From: Chloropicon primus | Taxonomy: Eukaryota > Chlorophyta > Chloropicophyceae > Chloropicales > Chloropicaceae | Length of the DNA stretch: 64,000 bases | Direction: 5' to 3' | Assembly (NCBI GenBank): GCA_023205875.1 | Contig: CP060773.1 | Span: 353,211 to 417,210 of the forward strand | Shown: piece after piece, positions 27,470-35,914 of the stretch | Layout of the letters: each line of letters opens with the position of its first letter | Numbering within the stretch: position 1 is the first letter of the stretch | The notes under the pieces: model-generated | Told to the model about the DNA's origin: nothing | The model's database searches: none | Seen by the model: the letters and a program-made list of their open reading frames with translations, nothing else | Made by a program: the position numbers and the translations under genes

Positions 27470-29929
27470 ATGTCTGGCAGAAGGATATCGGACAGTGACA
27501 TACCCAACATAGGTGACGCTGTGAGGTCATCTTGGTCGGGTTCCCTCTCGGAGTTGAAGAACAAAGCCTTTCCCTCCCAGTCCTCCAAGGGGGATGACGC
27601 CACGGGAAGCTTCACCTCGAGCAGGAAGCAGTCCAAGTGGCATAGCATCAAGAGAAGCCCTTTGGATGTCCAGCAAGTGAAGACGGAGATAGAGGGCCTG
27701 CGCAACTCGGAGCACAGGCTGAGCAAGATTATGGCCAACTTGGGCAACCCGAACAGCAAGAGGAAGGGGAGGAGGATCCACAGGAAGAGCATCCTGGACA
27801 TCAAGAAGAACGAGAAGCTGCTGCAAGTGGAGTGGAAGCGGAGGTACTGGGACCTCTTCCTGTGCTTTTACATCATCCTGTACGACATTCTCTCGCCGTA
27901 CCGGATCGCGTTCTTCGACAGCGCGTACCGGGGAAGCGCTGGGTTCTGGTTCGCCTTCGAGCGCCTCACGGAGCTCCTCTTCGTGTGCGACATCATCCAG
28001 TACTACTGGGACGTCTTCCTGCTCCTGATGCCGTTCCTGAACCCCAACATGGAAGGAAGGCACACCATCAAGATGGTGAACATCCACGAGACGATACCGT
28101 ACAAGTCCCTCCTGGTCGACTTGATCTCGCTCATGCCCCTGGAGCCCATCGTGATCGCGAGCTGCGGCTCGGACTACAAGTGCAAGTCGGTGGCCAAGTG
28201 CCTGCCATTCTTCAGGATGCTGAGGACGTTCACAGTCATCATCACGCAGAGGCGGTACGAGAAGCACTTGCTGCACATCAACATCATCTCCGTGGAGCTC
28301 TTTCAGCTCTTCGCAAACATTTTGCTCCTCGTGATTCTCGTCCATAGCTCGGCGTGCCTTTGGTGGCTGACTTACGTCCTGGAGGGCTACCCGGAGAATG
28401 GTTGGGACAACTTTGTGAACAAGTTCGAGCTGGACGACTCCCCCGTGACCGACAGATACGCCGCGGCCTTGTACTGGTCCACCCAAACCATGACGACAAT
28501 TGGTTTTGGAGACGTGACCCCCTCCACCGTCCCGGAGCTCACCGTGAGCATCATCGTCATGATCGTCGGCGCCGTGACCTTTGCCTACTTCGTGGGTAAA
28601 ATGTCTGCCAACGTCCAGGACGCGAACAAGGGGAGCAGTCGGTTCCACCAGGTCATGCGAGAGCTGAACGAGTTCATGGTGCAGAGGCAGCTTCCTCCGA
28701 GCCTGCAGACGAAGATCAGAGCCTTCTTTCAGTACAGGCATCTGTCCGGCAAGTGGGGATTCGATGAGAGCGCGCTCCTGAGGGAGATGTCCCCGACCAT
28801 GAGGGCCTCGGTGATCCTGTACAACAACAAGGACGCGATCAGGAGGGTCCCCTGGTTCGCGGACGGCGAGCCTGACTTCCTGTTCCGGATCTGCGCTTGC
28901 CTTCACACCATTTACTGCGCGCCGGGGGAGCTCTTGATCCGGGAAGGGGAGATCGGCCAGGAGATGTACCTGCTCATCAAGGGGCAGGTGGAGATCTTCA
29001 ACCAGACGGGGACCTTTCACACGGTGATCGAGGCAAAGGACGCCTCGGAGGCAAAGTACTTTGGGGAGGTGAGCGCGCTCTTCGGGGACAGGAGGCTGGC
29101 CTCGGTCAAGGCCCTGTCGTTCCTGGACGTGCTGTCCATCTCCAAAGTGGACCTGGACGCCGTGCTGGATTACTTTCCTGCTTTGAAGCACAGGATCAGG
29201 ATGGAGGGGTCGAGGAGGAGGCGCCGGCGCATCTTTGTCAAGGTCATCGCCGTGGTCAGGCTGATGAACCTCGCCCGGACGGACAAGAGGGTGACCACCG
29301 ACTGGACGGTGGAAGACCTCTTGAACTTGAAGAACAACCTCGCGAAGAGGCAGACGGGCGACATCATCGACCCGACTCTGAACGAGATGCAGGGCATGTC
29401 CTTGGGGCACATCAACGAGATCGCCAGCGTGGGCAACATGTCCTCCGTGGCCAAGTCGAGGCGCAGTTCGTACGCCTCGGTCAAGGACCTCGGGGTGACC
29501 GACAGGGAGTTCCTGGACGAGATCAACATCAAGATACAGGACAAGAAAGAGAAGCAGCTGCAGACGAGGCCCGCGCGGTCGTACAGCGATTCGGCGGGCC
29601 TCTCAGGGCTCGTCGAGCGGAGCAACAATTCCGTGACTTCCCAAAGCAACGAGAACGAGGAGAATGGCCAGACGACCCACTCGGCCGGCCCGACTGTCGC
29701 GGAGTCATCCTTCGACCGGGACAGGCTGCTTCTGGGCAGCGTTCAATCCATGCTGCAGACCTTCAAGGACGACCTCCTCGGGCAGCTCGACGAGCGCTAC
29801 CAGCGGGTCGGCGAGTCCTTGGACCGACGGATCACCAAGGGACCCGGCCAGGCAAAGGACAAGGCCTCGAGGAAGAAGAAGCCCAAGGTAGCTTTGGACC
29901 GAGTCATCGGCGACACGCCCCCAAAGTAG
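27470..29929 (+). CDS. Voltage-gated-type K+ channel with cyclic-nucleotide-binding domain
   Basis: Single exon, 819 residues from ATG 27470 (MSGRRISDSD). S1 lies at about 127-150 (WDLFLCFYIILYDIL), S2 at about 160-185, a weakly charged S4-like helix near 245-265 (FFRMLRTFTVIITQRRYEKH), S5 at 278-302 (ILLLVILVHSSACLWWL), the pore with filter MTTIGFGDVTP near 345, and S6 at 358-382. A C-linker leads to a CNBD at about 465-590 (APGELLIREGEIGQEMYLLIKGQVEIF, in part; YFGEVSALFGDRRLASVKA). The GFGD filter predicts K+ selectivity. The architecture is that of EAG/KAT/HCN-like channels at the plasma membrane. S4 has few regularly spaced Arg residues, so voltage dependence may be weak. The Ser/Gln-rich tail ends in a Lys-rich stretch. 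Confidence 0.92.
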   Translation: MSGRRISDSDIPNIGDAVRSSWSGSLSELKNKAFPSQSSKGDDATGSFTSSRKQSKWHSIKRSPLDVQQVKTEIEGLRNSEHRLSKIMANLGNPNSKRKGRRIHRKSILDIKKNEKLLQVEWKRRYWDLFLCFYIILYDILSPYRIAFFDSAYRGSAGFWFAFERLTELLFVCDIIQYYWDVFLLLMPFLNPNMEGRHTIKMVNIHETIPYKSLLVDLISLMPLEPIVIASCGSDYKCKSVAKCLPFFRMLRTFTVIITQRRYEKHLLHINIISVELFQLFANILLLVILVHSSACLWWLTYVLEGYPENGWDNFVNKFELDDSPVTDRYAAALYWSTQTMTTIGFGDVTPSTVPELTVSIIVMIVGAVTFAYFVGKMSANVQDANKGSSRFHQVMRELNEFMVQRQLPPSLQTKIRAFFQYRHLSGKWGFDESALLREMSPTMRASVILYNNKDAIRRVPWFADGEPDFLFRICACLHTIYCAPGELLIREGEIGQEMYLLIKGQVEIFNQTGTFHTVIEAKDASEAKYFGEVSALFGDRRLASVKALSFLDVLSISKVDLDAVLDYFPALKHRIRMEGSRRRRRRIFVKVIAVVRLMNLARTDKRVTTDWTVEDLLNLKNNLAKRQTGDIIDPTLNEMQGMSLGHINEIASVGNMSSVAKSRRSSYASVKDLGVTDREFLDEINIKIQDKKEKQLQTRPARSYSDSAGLSGLVERSNNSVTSQSNENEENGQTTHSAGPTVAESSFDRDRLLLGSVQSMLQTFKDDLLGQLDERYQRVGESLDRRITKGPGQAKDKASRKKKPKVALDRVIGDTPPK

Positions 29930-30081
29930 GAGGCAACAATTTTTAGGATGATCTTCTCCTCCTACTACTTGAGTGCATCCAGTGGAGAGAGGACGCACGC
30001 AAGCACGGCAGAAAAAAACAAAGAAAAGCCTTCTCAGTGTAAGAGTATCAAGTATGAACCGTTATCTATTATATTATCAAA

Positions 30082-30711
30082 TTAACCGTGGCCGAAGAGC
30101 CTGTAGTCCACGACCTTGAAGCTGGCGACGACGTCTTTGAAGGCCTCGACCGCGTCGCGGACGAGTCTCTCCCTCTCCCCCTTCGAGCTTCCAGCGGCGC
30201 CCTCCACCTTGCCGAACGAGGAGCTCTTCTCGCTGATGGCCAGGGGGGTGTTCATCGTCACGAGAACCTCCGTCTCGTACTCGGGTATGGCGATGTCGCA
30301 CAGGCACAAGTGTACCTGATTCGCGGCCTCGGCCTTGTCCTTGTCCTTGGCTATGCCCTGCACCCCGAAGAGCAGCGTGACTTGGGACATTGGCGTCAGG
30401 GAACCAGGACAAAGCGCTTCCCGGTAGCCCGTCTCGATGACGGGGCTCTCCGTGCACCCAACAGCCTCGTTCGCCTTGGCCAGGTCCCTGAAGTGGAACA
30501 GAGCCGCGTGCTCGCACCCTTTGGCGTGGACCTCTTTCTCGTACTCGACGATCTCGACGATGAGAGACCGATCCGTCTCCGGCTCCGCGAAACATTCTTG
30601 GTGGTCCGGCACCTGGCGATACTCACTCAAGTCCTTCATCCCACCAGGGACCTTCATGGTGATCATACCCCCATACAGGGGCCTCTCCTCCAGGCGTCCT
30701 TCACGACCCAT
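30082..30711 (-). CDS. Mog1/RANGRF family Ran-binding protein
   Basis: Single exon, 209 residues from ATG 30711 (MGREGRLEERPLYGG). The start ERPLYGGMITMKVPGGMKDLSEYRQVPDHQECF (quoted in part: PLYGGMITMKVPGG, YRQVPDHQECF) matches the Mog1 signature LFGGAI...P..F.D.S..R.VPDNQEVF. The rest fits the Mog1/PsbP alpha-beta fold: SLIVEIVEYE, a helix HFRDLAKAN, then strands QVTLLFGVQG, VHLCLCDIAIPEYETEVLVTMN, and a final helix-strand ending VVDYRLFGHG. Mog1 promotes nucleotide release from Ran and so supports nuclear protein import; Hikeshi, also an import factor, lies elsewhere in this window without obvious linkage. A Ser/Gly/Lys insertion (SSFGKVEGAAGSSKGERER) is lineage-specific. Convergent with the K+ channel, 152 bases apart. 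Confidence 0.88.
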   Translation of the reverse strand: MGREGRLEERPLYGGMITMKVPGGMKDLSEYRQVPDHQECFAEPETDRSLIVEIVEYEKEVHAKGCEHAALFHFRDLAKANEAVGCTESPVIETGYREALCPGSLTPMSQVTLLFGVQGIAKDKDKAEAANQVHLCLCDIAIPEYETEVLVTMNTPLAISEKSSSFGKVEGAAGSSKGERERLVRDAVEAFKDVVASFKVVDYRLFGHG

Positions 30712-30915
30712 TCGATCCGTCCTATCTCGTAAACCAAGACTCGACCTGGCGTGATCCCCAGAAGTGTGACCTGAAGAATCCTTGACCAATCCCTACGACC
30801 TCTTGCGACCCTCGATTCGCCCTCCACTGCGTCGCAAAGTCACGCCACTCCTGCTCCTGGCTGCTCCCCAACGCCTTGATGGCCAAAGTTGGCGACCACT
30901 CCGGTTGCCAAACGA

Positions 30916-30950
30916 GTCGAGTGAGGGCTCGTTCGAAAGATAAAGAGATT
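30916..30950 (-). promoter_or_regulatory. Shared upstream motif before Mog1
   Basis: Plus-strand GTCGAGTGAGGGCT, GTTCGAAAGA, TAAAGAGATT; about 205 bases upstream of the ATG at 30711. Confidence 0.5.
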
Positions 30951-31230
30951 TTCTACCGCGATGTGTTCTCTCCTTTCCCTCTTACGCTCTCGTTCTTGCC
31001 ATCTCTCTCGTTCTTTCCGCTCCTCGGTCGATCTTTGCTCCCCTCGGACGCGCGGAAAAACTGTTTTCCTATGGCCATGTATAATTAATGTCGTATAGAG
31101 AATAAGCCGCGGAGCTCCTCCAACGGATTTCTCTAGAGGAAGGAAAAGGTAAGTTGACCAAGATTGAGAAGAGGAGAGAGACTTTGGAGGAAGATTAAGA
31201 ACGCTTAGGGTGGAGTGAGTGCTGTGACAA

Positions 31231-31515
31231 GCGTGAAAGATGATTCCTCGCTTCACAAGCTTTCTTTCAAGCCCTTCCTTGTGCCCTGGGTCTCCGTAAT
31301 AGACGAGAAACTCACGTATTGACCAAGCTGAGGCACAAGTTCAAAGCCCAAGCTTAGAGACTATGAGCACCGAAGGGGGGGGGGAGAGGGAGGCTGTGCG
31401 TCGTGTCAAGGGTGCAAGATGGTTCCTCGTGTCTTTCTCTATCGAAAGAGCATTCGTTCGTCCTTCCTTCCGCCTTGGTTGTCCGGTATGGACGAGAAAC
31501 TCACGTATTGACTGA
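31231..31515 (+). repeat. Duplicated upstream segment before membrane-protein gene
   Basis: Two diverged copies about 190 bases apart share GATTCCTCG/GGTTCCTCG, CTTTC, TCGTCC-like pyrimidine tracts and GACGAGAAACTCACGTATTG. Each includes a degenerate form of the shared upstream motif in the plus-gene orientation. Confidence 0.6.
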
Positions 31516-31781
31516 CTCGTGACTACTGACTCTTGTTGGCGTTTTCCTTGGCAGAGGCAGGCGGCAGAGAGGCCAGCAGGCGGCAGAGGGACGGAGGAGG
31601 AGAGGGAGAGCAAGGGAGGACGTCATCCCTGGCATTTGCTAATCGCTGACTCCGGCTGGAGGGAGGGCAGGAGGGAGAGAGGGAGAGACACCCCTTGTGG
31701 AGGAAGAGACCCCTTTGTGGAGGAAGGGACCCCTGTCACACTTGTCACAACTTGTGTTCAAGTTGTTAAGGACCGACCAAG

Positions 31782-32864
31782 ATGACGAGCTTGAAGAATT
31801 GGGAGGCGCAGGCGAGGACGAACTCCATCCTGGCGGGGTCCATCCAAGCCCTGGAGGCTCGGGTGGACGACTGCTATGTTCTGCTGGACTGGTAAGTGTG
31901 TGCTCGTTCTTTGGTCGTCGTCGGGGCTCGTGCTGACACTTCCTCTGTCTCGTGTCTTGTTGTGCGTTTTGCTCCTCTCAGGCGAGAAGAGGTGGAGGGG
32001 AGGCTCGAGGACATCGGAGGGGACATCATTATCATGAAGGACAAGCAAGACTCGAACGAGAGGAGGGCGCAGGAGGTGCAGCAAGCGCAAGCGAGCGCGG
32101 TGGCGAGAAGGCCGAGCATCCTTGGGCGGCTTCGGTCGGGCTCCGTGACAGCAGTGAGCGGCGAGGATGCCGCTGCTGAGGCCCTGCGAGCGGTCACGGA
32201 GCAGTTGACAATCGTCAAGACGAAGAAGAACCCCTTGGTCCGACTCAAGAACCTCTTGAGCTACTGCGTCGCGGCGGCCGGACCCACCGAAGTCCGAACC
32301 TTCTCCGCGCAGACATCAAACCTCCTACTCACGGTCGTCTTGCTTCTGTACGTGTACTCGTACGGCAACGTGATCTCGCAGATCGAGATCAGCTTGCTGA
32401 GCTTGTCCATCTTGGTCTCCACCACCGTCAGCTACCTGAACGCGAGCAAGCGGACGCTGAGCAAGTGCAACTTGTTCCTGGGCTGCGTGGTGTGGAGCAT
32501 GTGCATCAACGCCAGCATCTTGAAGGACGCCATCGAGGAGGTTGGCAAGCACTACTCCTTCTGCAGACTCAACCTCAAGTCCCTGGACTCGAACCGGTGT
32601 GACCTGAGGCAGATGCACGCCGCGTACAAGGGCAGTTTCGGACTCGCCACGGCCATCATCTCTGTCTACTGCTTTTACCTGACGACCTGCTGCCGCGACG
32701 AGATCGAGAGCGAGAGGACGTCCAGGGCTATCAAGGACAAGCTCGTGGCGAAAATATCTGCGTCGCCAAGAAAGTCCGTGATGAAGAGGTTTAGCATCTC
32801 GGGGAAGGGCAACGCCCCACCGCCGATGAGGAGAATGTCTCTCGTGGACGCCGGGAACTCGTGA
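31782..32864 (+). CDS. Multi-span membrane protein, unknown
   Basis: Exons 31782-31891 and 31982-32864 (donor GTAAGT, acceptor CTCAG, the split codon is Trp) give 330 residues. The N-terminal third is helical and charged (EAQARTNSILAGSIQALEAR, MKDKQDSNERRAQEVQQAQ), probably coiled coil. Four hydrophobic segments follow: LLLTVVLLLYVYSYG, IEISLLSLSILVSTTVSYL, NLFLGCVVWSMCINASIL and FGLATAIISVYCFYLTTCC. A loop between the third and fourth holds CRLNLKSLDSNRCDLRQMH, with Cys pairs that could be disulfide bonded. The tail is basic with SPRKSVMKRFSISGK-like phosphorylation-type sites. The tetraspan plan with a Cys-containing last loop is like MARVEL or tetraspanin proteins but no signature is seen, so I leave function open. 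Confidence 0.75.
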
Positions 32865-33061
32865 CGCGGAAGAGGAAGGAAGGGGGAGGTTTTAGGGCAT
32901 CTTTCCGGATCCATTCATCCATCCCGGGTGGCTGCTGCCCAGTCGCCTAGCACACCACACAACTCTTGTATTTTACGAAAGAATCCACCTACTACCTGCG
33001 CACGCAACTCCTCGTGCCATCGGCCTGCTCCCTTGTCATCCACCATCACCATCCCATTTGC

Positions 33062-33094
<33 letters not shown>

Positions 33095-33434
33095 CTGGTG
33101 CTGGTGCTGGATGAAACACATCGTCGAAAAGATGGAGGCCAATGCCAATCCAATAGATGCCTCCCTCCCCTCCCTCCATTCATCCCTCCATTCATCCCTC
33201 CTCCCCTTCTCCTTCTCCTTTCCTCCCCTTCTCCTGTTTCTCTCTGTTCCCCAAAAAGAAACTCCAGGGAGAGCATTTCGGGAGTGGGGAAGGGGAACAA
33301 ACGAGAGGGATTTCGACGGAGACAAAGCGTCAGGAGGGCGAGGGAGGCAACGTCATCAAACGCTTCACCTCTTCATCTTTCCAACGAGCCGCTCCACTCC
33401 TCCGTCGCTTCCATAACGAAGCGGCGGTGTCCTC
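32865..33434. other. Intergenic between two plus-strand membrane-protein genes
   Basis: Simple repeats (CT, TGTG, CTGGTG at 33061-33108; CATTCATCC at 33176-33200). Shared motif in plus-gene orientation at 33363-33398. No gene supported. Confidence 0.5.
33363..33398 (+). promoter_or_regulatory. Shared upstream motif
   Basis: Plus-strand CTTCACCTCTTCATCTTTCC then ACGAGCCGCTCC; ends about 37 bases before the ATG at 33435. Confidence 0.45.
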
Positions 33435-34069
33435 ATGCCCTCATCCTTGTGGAGCAGCCAGAGGACAGGAGCACCGAGGGAGGGGAGCGTCACGAGTGGA
33501 GGGAGAGTGAGAACGGCGACGACGGGGACGAGAGACACTGCGACACCTCGCACTCGTCACATTCTCCATGTTTCTCCCTCTTCCTCTTCGCAAGAAACGA
33601 ACAGAACGAGGACAGGCGTTGCTCATCACCATCACCATGACCAGCATCATGGGAAGCTCCGGCTTCATTCCGGAGTGACGAGGAGGAGGAGGACAATTGC
33701 AAGGGTTTACCCTCGGGAGAAGTACAAGTACACACAAGGAAGGGAGAAGCCGCTCGATCCTGACGTCGCTGATGTGAGTCCTTTTGCTTTTCCCTCAGCT
33801 CTCTCTTTCCCTCTCAAGTGAATGGAAACTGATTGCATCTTCATCTTCATCTTCATCACCATCATCTCTCTCTGTGGCTCTGTTTTCATTCTTCTTTGCT
33901 GGTGCAGGTTTTGGTGAACGCGGTGTTGATCTTTGGGGTAGCGAGTACGCCGTGGCTGTTGGACCCGGACAACGTTATCGTATGGGTGCCACTCACTGCA
34001 GGAGCATTGGCTGTCATTCCACAGGTGAGCACGAGCACGTGAATGGCCCCAGAGGAGTCTCTCTTCTCT

Positions 34070-34115
<46 letters not shown>

Positions 34116-34550
34116 TTCTCTTGACTAAACTTGCTGCGCGTTCAGGTTCGTGGCGGAGCCCACCAGATGCTCGATATCGTGAGGAGGAGGCTGTCCAGAG
34201 CATGGAACGGGGGAAGGCAGGAGCGGCCGGGGGAGGGTGGGTACGGCAGGAGCACATGGGAGGCGCCCTCATCGAGTTACCATCCTAGATCACCCAAGCC
34301 AGTGACCCGATACGAGAACGAAACTGGGGACGAGGAGGACCAAGCCGAGGGAAGCACGACGGGCGACGCCGGGTCAAAGAGGAGGGAAGGAGGGGGGCCT
34401 TCGATGGTGCAGAGGAGGTCGAATTGGAGCACTGGGGGAGTCGGCGGCTTCGCCAAAAGGGGAAGGAGCAAGGCGAAGCCAGTGCCCTTGGCCTTGCGAA
34501 TAATATTCTCCGTCTTCCCTTTCATGAAGTACTGGGGAGGGTTCCTTTGA
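33435..34550 (+). CDS. Membrane protein with transit-peptide-like leader, unknown
   Basis: Exons 33435-33773, 33908-34024 and 34146-34550, all joined in phase 0 with GTGAGT/GTGAGC donors and CAG acceptors, encode 286 residues. Residues 1-85 are rich in Ser, Thr, Arg and His with few acids, as in plastid or mitochondrial presequences. YPREKYKYTQGREKPLDPDV then leads into two hydrophobic segments, VLVNAVLIFGVASTPWLL and VIVWVPLTAGALAVIPQV, separated by a short DPDN turn. The second half is hydrophilic (HQMLDIVRRRLSRAW, an acidic GDEEDQAEGS stretch) and ends with a short hydrophobic LRIIFSVFPFMKYWGGFL. I do not recognise it; a plastid membrane protein is an inference. The second intron is mostly a CT microsatellite. 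Confidence 0.65.
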
Positions 34551-34622
34551 CTCCGGCGCGGTGCATATAAAGTTTTGTAAGGATAGTATAGTAGTACACA
34601 CAAATAGGGCTCAGCTCGGGCC

Positions 34623-34993
34623 TCAAAGCAGCATGTCTTCCAGCTGGACTTGCGCTTGCTCCAGTTGGGAGAGCAGAGTATAAAACTGTTGTATCGAAAG
34701 CTCTATCGTCTTCACAACTGGCTTGCCCTCGTCCTTGTTGAAGATGAGCTTCAAGTGAACGAAAGTTCGACCCACTTGCTTCACCTCACTCGTAGAAGCA
34801 GTCACTGATGTATTGTGATGTGATAGGATGTGATATCGAGTCGACGCAGCAGCAGCAGCAGCAGCAGAGAACACGACGACGACGAACAAAAAGAGAAAAA
34901 GTGGAATAGGTCAATAAGCTTGGCCCCTCTGCATTTTGTGTCCGCTTCCTCAGACTCACCACCAAAGCGCCACTCGAAGTCCACGAGCTCCAT
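34623..34993 (-). CDS. COMM-domain (COMMD7-like) protein, apparently short
   Basis: Exons 34993-34960 and 34804-34623 join in phase 1 to give MELVDFEWRFGVTASTSE... and a 71-residue product. LVDFEWRFG, VKQVGRTFVHLKLIF and IELSIQQFYTLLSQLEQAQ match the COMM domain of COMMD7 and relatives, which form a ring complex that binds the CCC/retriever recycling machinery. Family members are about 200 residues with an N-terminal helical domain; here the frame stays open upstream to about 35146 (GARRFLEDSHSFE) but has no ATG, and a shared upstream motif sits right there. Either a short COMM-only protein is made, or an upstream coding exon has been missed. Confidence 0.6.
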
Positions 34994-35139
34994 CTCGAAT
35001 GAATGGGAATCCTCCAAGAACCTCCGTGCCCCTTCACTTGTCCTCGCTGTGCTCCCCTCCCTTGGCAAACTCTTCCCGGTCCTCGCCCTCCCAACCTGCA
35101 CTTCTGTCTTCCCCAGCCTTTCCTGGCTCCGCTCCAAAG

Positions 35140-35181
35140 GCGTCAAGTGATGGTACCGATGGAAACAGATCGTGAGACGCG
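35140..35181 (-). promoter_or_regulatory. Shared upstream motif
   Basis: Plus-strand GCGTCAAGTGATGG, CGATGGAAACAGATC, GTGAGACGC. The outer GCGTC and GACGC are complementary, so the element could fold back on itself. Confidence 0.55.
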
Positions 35182-35300
35182 CTTTCCTTCACCCCTCCAC
35201 TCGCTGTGCTCCTCTACCACAGACCTTGGCCCTCCCTCTCCTCCCACAAAAGGCACACAGAGGCCAGACAGCTTTTATCAACCACCACGGGCGCCAAATG

Positions 35301-35339
35301 CGTCAAGTGAGAGCTTCACGGAAAGACCTTGAGCTCTAG
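35301..35339 (-). promoter_or_regulatory. Shared upstream motif
   Basis: Plus-strand CGTCAAGTGAGAGCT, CACGGAAAGACC, TTGAGCTCTAG; second copy upstream of the COMM-domain gene. Confidence 0.5.
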
Positions 35340-35914
35340 TTTTGTGTGATGCCAATGACTTGTCCACACTTGATCCCGTCCTCCCCGCCGATACCGCGCC
35401 TTCGTCCGACCCTTTGCCCAATCCTGTATCCTGTCCTTGGGATCCATGCACTTACGAATTTCAGCCTCATTTCTGGAGGATTAGGAGCCTCCAGTTTTCA
35501 GGATAAGGCAGAGAAGAGACGGTGAGTGATGTGCAAAAACAGGTGCGAAGACGAGAAGGGGTGAGGTCTTGAGGTGCACCAATCGATGCCTTACCCTCTC
35601 ATCTTTCCATAGATACCTTCCTCGCTCGGAATGGCGGAGGGATGAGGATGGGAGAGACTAATGAGGTTTCATTTTTTGTCTGTTTTGGAAGCCTGGGAGG
35701 CAGGGAGGTTGGTAAGCGAAGAGTGGCGAGGAGGGGGCTGCGGTGCGGAAGGGACCCCGCGGGATTGAAGCATCGTGACATTATCTTTCGTTCGACGCCT
35801 CACTCGAAGGGGATGGCGAAGTTTTTGAGGATTCATCATCCTGACTCCTGACTTGTTTTTGCCTGTGTCCTGTGTGTGTGTTGTCGCAGGCTGTGACTCG
35901 GTGCTGGGGCTGAG

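Larger units (their letters stand above)
30712..31781. other. Divergent intergenic region, Mog1 / membrane protein
   Basis: No gene supported. Contains the shared motif at 30916-30950 facing Mog1, and two related copies in the opposite orientation (about 31231-31265 and 31412-31450), both followed by the string GACGAGAAACTCACGTATTGA (shared in part: GAGAAACTCACGTATTGA at ~31305 and ~31495), so about 190 bases appear duplicated. Confidence 0.55.
34994..35914. other. Divergent intergenic region, COMMD / LeuRS
   Basis: Part of it (to about 35146) continues the COMMD frame. Two shared motif copies at 35140-35181 and 35301-35339, both facing the COMMD gene. No other gene seen. Confidence 0.5.

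Noticed and set aside
4326-35181. Shared motif as a hammerhead ribozyme
   Set aside because: It has a GAAA element and complementary ends but lacks a convincing CUGANGA core in the right place in any copy.
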